Positions 16,500 to 20,319 of a DNA stretch of 20,319 nt are shown here, in pieces; position 1 is the first letter of the stretch, and each line of letters opens with the position of its first letter. The DNA lies in the NCBI GenBank assembly GCA_002430835.1, contig DJDA01000058.1, positions 1 to 20,319 of the forward strand, in the 5' to 3' direction. The stretch comes from Brevundimonas sp. UBA5936 (lineage in GTDB: Bacteria > Pseudomonadota > Alphaproteobacteria > Caulobacterales > Caulobacteraceae). Both the position numbers and the translations under genes were made by a program. The notes under the pieces were generated by a model that did no database searches, was not told where the DNA came from, and was given only the letters and a program-made list of their open reading frames with translations.

Positions 16500-16988
16500 G
16501 TGCCGAAGATCGACATCGACGCCGCCCCGACCCTGAACGGAACCGGATACCCGGACGAATTCGCTGCGCCGTGCAAGCCGCGACGCCGCTGGCGACTGGG
16601 CGATGCGGTCGGCCTGGACCAGTTCGGGGTCAATCTGCTGCGCCTGCCCGCCGGGGCCTGGTCCAGCCAGCGTCATTGGCACACCGCCGAAGACGAGTTC
16701 GTCTGGGTGCTGGACGGCGAGGTGGTGCTGGTCGAGGACGAGGGCGAGACGATCCTGCGCGCCGGCGACTGTGCGGGCTTCAAGGCGGGCGTCCCCAACG
16801 GCCACAAGATCGAGAACCGCAGCGATCACGAAGCGGTTTTGCTGGAAGTCGGCTCGCGCCGTCCGGCCGACGACGCCTGCGACTATCCCGACATCGACAT
16901 GATCCTTCCCCATGCCCCTCCTCTGGGCGCCGATCGCTATTTCCACCGCGACGGAACCCCCTATCCGAAGACGCCCATACGAACGTGA
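16500..16988 (+). CDS. Cupin-domain protein
   Basis: This 162-aa small beta-barrel protein has a complete cupin motif 1: His59-Trp-His61, four residues, Glu66, six residues, Gly73. It also has a motif 2 (GFKAGVPNGHKIEN with His102 and Asn106). All metal ligands are therefore present. The DIDMILPHAPPLGADRYFHRDG tail is typical of a family of uncharacterised proteobacterial cupins, and no substrate can be assigned. The start is GTG 16500 (MPKIDIDAAP), with GAAGG about 10 bases upstream. The stop overlaps the start of the MFS gene as GTGA. Confidence 0.86.
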   Translation: MPKIDIDAAPTLNGTGYPDEFAAPCKPRRRWRLGDAVGLDQFGVNLLRLPAGAWSSQRHWHTAEDEFVWVLDGEVVLVEDEGETILRAGDCAGFKAGVPNGHKIENRSDHEAVLLEVGSRRPADDACDYPDIDMILPHAPPLGADRYFHRDGTPYPKTPIRT

Positions 16989-18253
16989 CGACCGACGACT
17001 CCTCCGCTTCTCGCCCTGACGACGGCCCGTCCAGTCCCTGGAGCATTCCCGACTTCCGCCTGTTGTGGCTGGGGCGCGTGGCGGCGGTTCTGGGCATTCA
17101 GATCCAGTCCTCGGCCCTGTTGTGGCAGGTCTATGAGATCGCCCGGCGCGATCATCCGATCGAGGAGGCCAGCCTCTATCTGGGCCTGGTGGGGCTGTGC
17201 CAGTTCCTGCCGCTGCTGGCCTTCACCCTGCCCGCCGGGGCCATGGCCGACCGGCGCGACCGCAAGCACACCGTCACCCTGTCGATCATCGTCGAGGGGA
17301 TGTGCGCGGGCGCCTTCCTGCTGATGGCGATGCACGGTTCGCCGCCGCTGTGGGGTTTGCTGGCGGTGGCCGCCGTCTTCGGCGCGGCGCGCGCCTTCCT
17401 GGCGCCGGCCAGCCAGGCCTTCCTGCCGATGGTGGTGGGGCGCAGGGCCTTGCCGCCCGCCATCGCCGCCCAGTCCATCGCCTTCCAGACCGGGGCCATC
17501 GCCGGTCCGGCCCTGGGCGGGGTCATCGTCGCCGTGTCCGTGCCGATGGCCTACGCCTCGGCCATGGCGCTGTTCCTGGCGGCGATGGCCTGCTTCATCT
17601 TGATCCGCACCAAGGGCAAGCCGCAGGTCGATCCGTCCAAGCTGGGCCCGGTGCAGCAGGTCAAGGAAGGCCTGGCCTATGTGTGGAAGACCAAGATCGT
17701 CCTGGGCGCCATCTCGCTGGATCTGGTCGTGGTGTTGCTGGCCGGGGTGGCCCTGCTGACGCCGATCTTCGCACGCGACATCCTGCACGTCGGGGCGATC
17801 GGCTTCGGCCTGCTGCGGGCCTCGTTCGGGGTGGGGGCCTTGCTGATGGCGCTTTACCTGAGCCGCTTCCCCATCGTGCGCCACGGCGGACGCTGGATGT
17901 TCGGCGCGGTGGCGGTGTTCGGCGTCTGCACCCTGATCTTCGGCCTGTCCAAGAGCGTCTGGCTGTCGGGCGCGGTGCTGTTCCTGGGCGGGGCGGCGGA
18001 CATGATCAGCGTCAACATCCGCCAGACCCTGATCCAGTTGGCCACGCCCGATCACATGCGCGGGCGGGTGTCGTCGGTGTCCATGCTGTTCATCGGCGCC
18101 TCGAACGAGCTGGGCGAGGCCTATTCCGGCGTCATGGTGCGCCTTCTGGGGCCGATCGGCGCGGCGGTGTTCGGCGGCTTCGGCGCCCTGGCCGCCACGG
18201 GTATCTGGGCCAAGGCGTTCCCCAGTCTGAGGAAGGCGAACAAGCTGACCTGA
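16985..18253 (+). CDS. MFS transporter (EntS/DHA3-like)
   Basis: This 422-aa inner-membrane major facilitator has about 11-12 hydrophobic helices. The MFS signature after helix 2-3 reads GAMADRRDRKHTV. A preceding polar N-tail (TTDDSSASRPDDGPSSPW) leads into SIPDFRLLWLGRVAAVLG, as in MFS_3 / enterobactin-exporter-like proteins. The substrate is unknown. The start is GTG 16985, which overlaps the cupin stop by 4 bases. The same frame stays open further upstream, but that part lies inside the cupin gene and is not protein-like. Coupling to the cupin suggests a shared substrate or pathway, which is inference. It ends just before a repeat element. Confidence 0.88.
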   Translation: MTTDDSSASRPDDGPSSPWSIPDFRLLWLGRVAAVLGIQIQSSALLWQVYEIARRDHPIEEASLYLGLVGLCQFLPLLAFTLPAGAMADRRDRKHTVTLSIIVEGMCAGAFLLMAMHGSPPLWGLLAVAAVFGAARAFLAPASQAFLPMVVGRRALPPAIAAQSIAFQTGAIAGPALGGVIVAVSVPMAYASAMALFLAAMACFILIRTKGKPQVDPSKLGPVQQVKEGLAYVWKTKIVLGAISLDLVVVLLAGVALLTPIFARDILHVGAIGFGLLRASFGVGALLMALYLSRFPIVRHGGRWMFGAVAVFGVCTLIFGLSKSVWLSGAVLFLGGAADMISVNIRQTLIQLATPDHMRGRVSSVSMLFIGASNELGEAYSGVMVRLLGPIGAAVFGGFGALAATGIWAKAFPSLRKANKLT

Positions 18254-18259
18254 TCTGAT

Positions 18260-18311
18260 CCTTCTCCCCTTGTGGGAGAAGGTGGCATGCGAAGCATGAC
18301 GGATGAGGGGT
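18260..18311 (+). repeat. Interspersed palindromic repeat, copy 1
   Basis: This is a 52-base element with two stem-loops: CTTCTCCC/GGGAGAAG-type stem, then CATGC-GAA-GCATG, ending GGATGAGGGGT. Its first and last blocks match copy 2 in inverted orientation 67 bases away. Elements of this kind (CTTCTCCC...GGATGAGGGG) are scattered in many alphaproteobacterial genomes. It starts 7 bases after the MFS stop codon. Confidence 0.85.
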
Positions 18312-18343
18312 GGCGGCGGCGTCGCTAGTCGTGCGGCGCATAG

Positions 18344-18374
18344 AAAAAGCGCCGCGATCGGCTGACCGCGGCGC
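18344..18374 (-). terminator. Intrinsic terminator for the dCTP deaminase gene
   Basis: A perfect 8-bp GC stem (GCGCCGCG 18349-18356 with CGCGGCGC 18367-18374) closes a 10-base loop. It is followed on the minus strand by five T (18348-18344). It lies about 60 bases beyond the stop codon of the leftward dCTP deaminase gene, between the two inverted repeats. Confidence 0.75.
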
Positions 18375-18378
18375 TCAC

Positions 18379-18431
18379 ACCCCTCATCCGAGCGCCTACG
18401 GCGCCCACCTTCTCCCTCAAGGGGAGAAGGA
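18379..18431 (-). repeat. Interspersed palindromic repeat, copy 2 (inverted)
   Basis: Read on the minus strand it repeats copy 1 at the outer blocks (CCTTCTCCCCTTG, GGGAGAAGGTGG and CGGATGAGGGGT). The second stem, however, is GCGCC-GTA-GGCGC instead of CATGC-GAA-GCATG. Stem length, loop length and flanks are the same. It ends 4 bases before the dCTP deaminase stop codon. Confidence 0.85.
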
Positions 18432-18435
18432 AAAC

Positions 18436-19470
18436 CTAGCCCCAGGGACGGAAGTGCTTCGACAGCTTGAGCCCCTGGCTCTGATAGTGGCTGCCGCCTT
18501 CGCCATAGAGGCGCGACGGGCGTTCCGTCAGCGGCTCATAGACCAGTCGGGCGACGATCTGGCCGTGCTCCAGCAGGAAGGGGGTGTCGTGGGTGCGGAC
18601 TTCCAGCACGCCCTTTGACCCGGCGCCGTGCGCCTCGTCCGTGCCGAAGCCGGGGTCGAAGAAGCCGGCGTAGTGGACGCGGAACTCGCCGACCGACGGG
18701 TCGATCGGGGTCATTTCGGCGGCCTGATCGACCGGGATCTCCACATCGTCCGACGAGGCCAGGATGTAGAACTCGCCCGGATCCAGCAGCAGTTCGCCCC
18801 GGCGTAGGGTCAGCGGCTCCCAGAAGTCGCGCGGGTCGTGGCCGTCGATGTGGTCCATGTTGACCACGCCCGCGTGGCGGCGGCCGCGATAGCCGACGAC
18901 GCCGTTGTCGCCTGCGCGCAGGTCGACGCCGACGCTGCGGGTCTCAAGCTTGGGCGGTTCGCCCGCCTTGAGGCGCAGCTGGTTCAGCCGGGTGCCCGGC
19001 TTGACCAGGATGGAGAAGGTCTGGGGCGCGATCTCGAGATACAGCGGGCCGTCATAGCCCTCGTCCACGTCGTCGAAGCTGCCGCCCTGATCGGTCAGCA
19101 GGCGGACGAAGACGTCGACGCGGCCGGTCGAGCTCTTCGGATTGGCGCGGGCGTTCAGCCCCTTGGGCAGACTGAGGCGCTCCTGCAGGCGGGCGATATA
19201 GACGCAGCCCTTCTCCATCACATAGCCGCCCGACAGGTCGATGGCGTGCATGGCGACGTCGGCGATACGTTCCTCGACCTTGCGCTGGCCAGGCAGGAAG
19301 GAGGCGCGCACGCGCCAGGCCTGATCCGACAGACGCAGGTCCAGGCTGGCGGGTTGGACCTGATCGACGTCGAACGGGGTGTCGGAGGCGATGGCGCCCG
19401 CCGCGATCAGGGTCTCAATGCCCTGGAAGGGAAGGATGCCGGAGCGGGCGGGAATCTGAAAGCTGGTCAT
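18436..19470 (-). CDS. dcd: 2'-deoxycytidine 5'-triphosphate deaminase (long, two-domain form)
   Basis: This 344-aa enzyme deaminates dCTP to dUTP for thymidylate supply. It is about twice the size of E. coli Dcd (193 aa). It matches the alphaproteobacterial long form, in which two dUTPase-fold domains are fused (PF06559). The N-terminal half has QPASLDLRLSD and ARANPKSSTGRVDVFVRLL. The C-terminal half has SVGVDLRAGD, EFYILASSDDVEIP and YAGFFDPGFG. The C-terminus ends SQGLKLSKHFRPWG. ATG 19470 begins MTSFQIPARSGILP, and no clear ribosome site precedes it. It is divergent from apaG over 93 bases, and a terminator lies 60 bases past its stop. Confidence 0.92.
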   Translation of the reverse strand: MTSFQIPARSGILPFQGIETLIAAGAIASDTPFDVDQVQPASLDLRLSDQAWRVRASFLPGQRKVEERIADVAMHAIDLSGGYVMEKGCVYIARLQERLSLPKGLNARANPKSSTGRVDVFVRLLTDQGGSFDDVDEGYDGPLYLEIAPQTFSILVKPGTRLNQLRLKAGEPPKLETRSVGVDLRAGDNGVVGYRGRRHAGVVNMDHIDGHDPRDFWEPLTLRRGELLLDPGEFYILASSDDVEIPVDQAAEMTPIDPSVGEFRVHYAGFFDPGFGTDEAHGAGSKGVLEVRTHDTPFLLEHGQIVARLVYEPLTERPSRLYGEGGSHYQSQGLKLSKHFRPWG

Positions 19471-19497
19471 GCCGTCCTGTTCTCACACGGATTTTCT

Positions 19498-19528
19498 CGT
19501 CTGTGTAGCTTGTCGGCGACGACAGACG
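19498..19528. repeat. Inverted repeat between dcd and apaG
   Basis: CGTCTGT (19498-19504) and ACAGACG (19522-19528) form a 7-bp inverted repeat 17 bases apart. A nested TGTCG-GCGA-CGACA stem-loop lies at 19511-19524. It is central in the 93-base divergent promoter region, so it could be an operator. No known regulator motif is recognised. Confidence 0.35.
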
Positions 19529-19563
19529 CTTGAACCCCGCGTACGGCGGGCTGCATATAGCGC

Positions 19564-19971
19564 ATGCACTCCGCTCCTGCCTACTCCGCCGAGACCGAAG
19601 GCGTCGTCGTTCGCGTCCGCCCCTCCTACCTGGCGGGCCAGTCGGACCCGGCCGAGGGGCGCTGGGTCTGGGCCTATCAGGTCGAGATCGTCAATCTGAG
19701 CGGCGGCCCGGTGCAACTGGTGGCCCGGCGCTGGACCATCACCGACGCCATGGGCCGGGTCGAAGAGGTGCGCGGTCCCGGCGTGGTCGGCGAACAGCCG
19801 GTGATCGAGGCGGGCGACAGCTACGCCTACGCCTCGGGCTGCCCGCTGACGACTCCCTCGGGCTCCATGGTCGGCGCCTATTTCATGCAGGACGCCGAAG
19901 GCCGGATGTTCGAAGCCGCCATCCCGGCCTTCAGCCTGGACGTGCCAGATGCTCGCCGGGTGCTGAACTAA
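19564..19971 (+). CDS. apaG: ApaG-domain protein (Co2+/Mg2+ efflux protein ApaG)
   Basis: This 135-aa protein has the ApaG fibronectin-III-like fold. The family signature is clear: YQVEIVNLSGGPVQLVARRW, TDAMGRVEEVRGPGVVGEQP, then YASGCPLTTPSGSMVGAYFM, and a C-terminal FEAAIPAFSLD. Enterobacterial ApaG is linked to metal resistance, and its biochemical role is unsettled. ATG 19564 gives the usual family length, but I see no ribosome site before it (leader ...CATATAGCGC), so translation may be weak or leaderless. It is transcribed divergently from dcd. Confidence 0.92.
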   Translation: MHSAPAYSAETEGVVVRVRPSYLAGQSDPAEGRWVWAYQVEIVNLSGGPVQLVARRWTITDAMGRVEEVRGPGVVGEQPVIEAGDSYAYASGCPLTTPSGSMVGAYFMQDAEGRMFEAAIPAFSLDVPDARRVLN

Positions 19972-20010
19972 GGGCAGGTCTCGAGCTGTGGGGAGGGGCT
20001 GGGAGCCATC

Positions 20011-20090
20011 CAGCCCTCAAGCAGCGCGAAGCGCGGTAGGGCGAACAAGGCAGCCCTCAAGCAGCGCGAAGCGCGTCAGGGCCAACAAAA
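20011..20090. repeat. Two tandem 40-bp hairpin-forming units
   Basis: Two adjacent 40-base units (20011-20050, 20051-20090) share their first 25 bases exactly (CAGCCCTCAAGCAGCGCGAA then GCGCG). They differ only at some positions of the remaining 15 (GTAGGGCGAACAAGG versus TCAGGGCCAACAAAA). Each can fold with an outer CCCT/AGGG stem and an inner GCGC-GAA-GCGC hairpin. They lie in the 348-base stretch after apaG, which has no supportable protein gene. Confidence 0.75.
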
Positions 20091-20113
20091 AAGCCCTCGC
20101 CGAGGGCGAGGGC
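20087..20113 (-). terminator. Intrinsic terminator of a leftward transcript entering from the right
   Basis: On the minus strand an 8-bp stem GCCCTCGC / GCGAGGGC (20113-20106 with 20100-20093) around a 5-base loop is followed by six T (20092-20087). No leftward protein gene ends before it inside the window, so it must end an RNA or a gene starting beyond the window. Confidence 0.82.
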
Positions 20114-20251
20114 CTGGAGGGGACTGCGTCAACCCGGATGAACCGCAGTCCCGCCCCGGAGCCCGTCGAAAACCGACGGGGCGGACGGCGGCCCCTCTAG
20201 GGGGCGTTCGTGTCGGCCGTGGGGCCGAAAGTCGACGACGTGGCGGCTCTT

Positions 20252-20309
20252 CTGCTCAAGCAGGGAGCCGCCGCGCGGCGAACGATAGCGGTCACGTCTG
20301 CTCAAGCAG
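20252..20309. repeat. Two copies of a CTGCTCAAGCAG dyad
   Basis: The self-complementary 12-mer CTGC-TCAA-GCAG occurs at 20252-20263 and 20298-20309, each inside a larger imperfect hairpin. Its core CTCAAGCAG also occurs in both tandem units (20016-20024, 20056-20064), giving four copies in about 300 bases. Confidence 0.7.
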
Positions 20310-20319
20310 CGAGCGACCG

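Larger units (their letters stand above)
20087..20319 (-). ncRNA. Candidate structured RNA or long structured 3' UTR (unidentified, possibly partial)
   Basis: Four well-formed hairpins occur in sequence before the terminator: 20242-20272 (stem GGCGGCTC, capped by CTGC-TCAA-GCAG), 20213-20228 (TCGGCC stem), 20162-20180 (CCCGTCG stem, AAAAC on the plus strand) and 20120-20152 (perfect 9-bp GGGACTGCG stem). A short CCCC-TCTA-GGGG lies at 20192-20203. No minus-strand reading frame of note spans this stretch. I checked by eye for RNase P, tmRNA tag, SRP and 5S hallmarks and saw none. The strand call rests on the terminator. It may equally be the 3' UTR of an unseen gene. Confidence 0.35.

Noticed and set aside
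16571..16984. Long upstream extension of the MFS frame
   Set aside because: It lies wholly within the cupin gene in another frame and is Arg/Pro/Gly-rich shadow sequence.
19988..20200. 70-codon open frame after apaG
   Set aside because: It runs through both tandem repeats and the terminator hairpin, is made of repeated QPSSSA-like residues, and has no ribosome site or family resemblance.

Overview
The window is high-GC DNA with dense, often overlapping genes and many GTG starts. It most likely comes from the chromosome of a member of the Caulobacteraceae, and Brevundimonas is my best guess. The inference rests on the gene order pilA-cpaA-cpaB-cpaC-cpaD-cpaE-cpaF-tadB-tadC, on CtrA-like sites beside the pilus promoters, and on the long alphaproteobacterial form of dCTP deaminase. 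No phage, transposase, CRISPR array, tRNA or rRNA was seen.

Region 1 (1-1188) is the 3' part of pabB, a folate-pathway chorismate enzyme cut by the window edge. Region 2 (1199-12249) is a complete-looking Tad/Cpa type IVc (Flp) pilus locus in two divergent arms. Leftward are a small secreted secretin-N-domain protein and two TadE-family pseudopilins. Rightward are the Flp pilin, a strong terminator, the prepilin peptidase CpaA, and a tight operon: CpaB, secretin CpaC, lipoprotein CpaD, CpaE, ATPase CpaF, and the inner-membrane platform proteins TadB and TadC. The pilin and both pseudopilins share the same cleavage geometry, Gly before the cut and Glu at +5, so CpaA probably processes all three. 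The pilA leader carries candidate CtrA boxes and a sigma-54-like -24/-12 element. A CtrA half-site lies before cpaB. Together these suggest cell-cycle control of piliation.

Region 3 (12264-16449) holds housekeeping and stress genes: an SRPBCC protein, a RidA-like / small unknown / YbaK-like operon, an ECF41-type sigma factor with its partner carboxymuconolactone decarboxylase (AhpD-like) gene, and dapE of lysine/peptidoglycan synthesis. The decarboxylase gene is preceded by a sequence matching TGTCACA-N16-CGTC, the promoter described for ECF41 sigma factors, which makes this a self-contained autoregulated module.

Region 4 (16500-20319) has a cupin overlapping an MFS transporter, a pair of inverted interspersed repeats whose second stem covaries, a bifunctional-length dCTP deaminase (leftward) and apaG (rightward). 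The last ~350 bases have no protein gene. They contain two tandem 40-bp units and a run of hairpins ending in an intrinsic terminator on the minus strand, so they may be an unannotated structured RNA or the long 3' UTR of a gene beyond the window.
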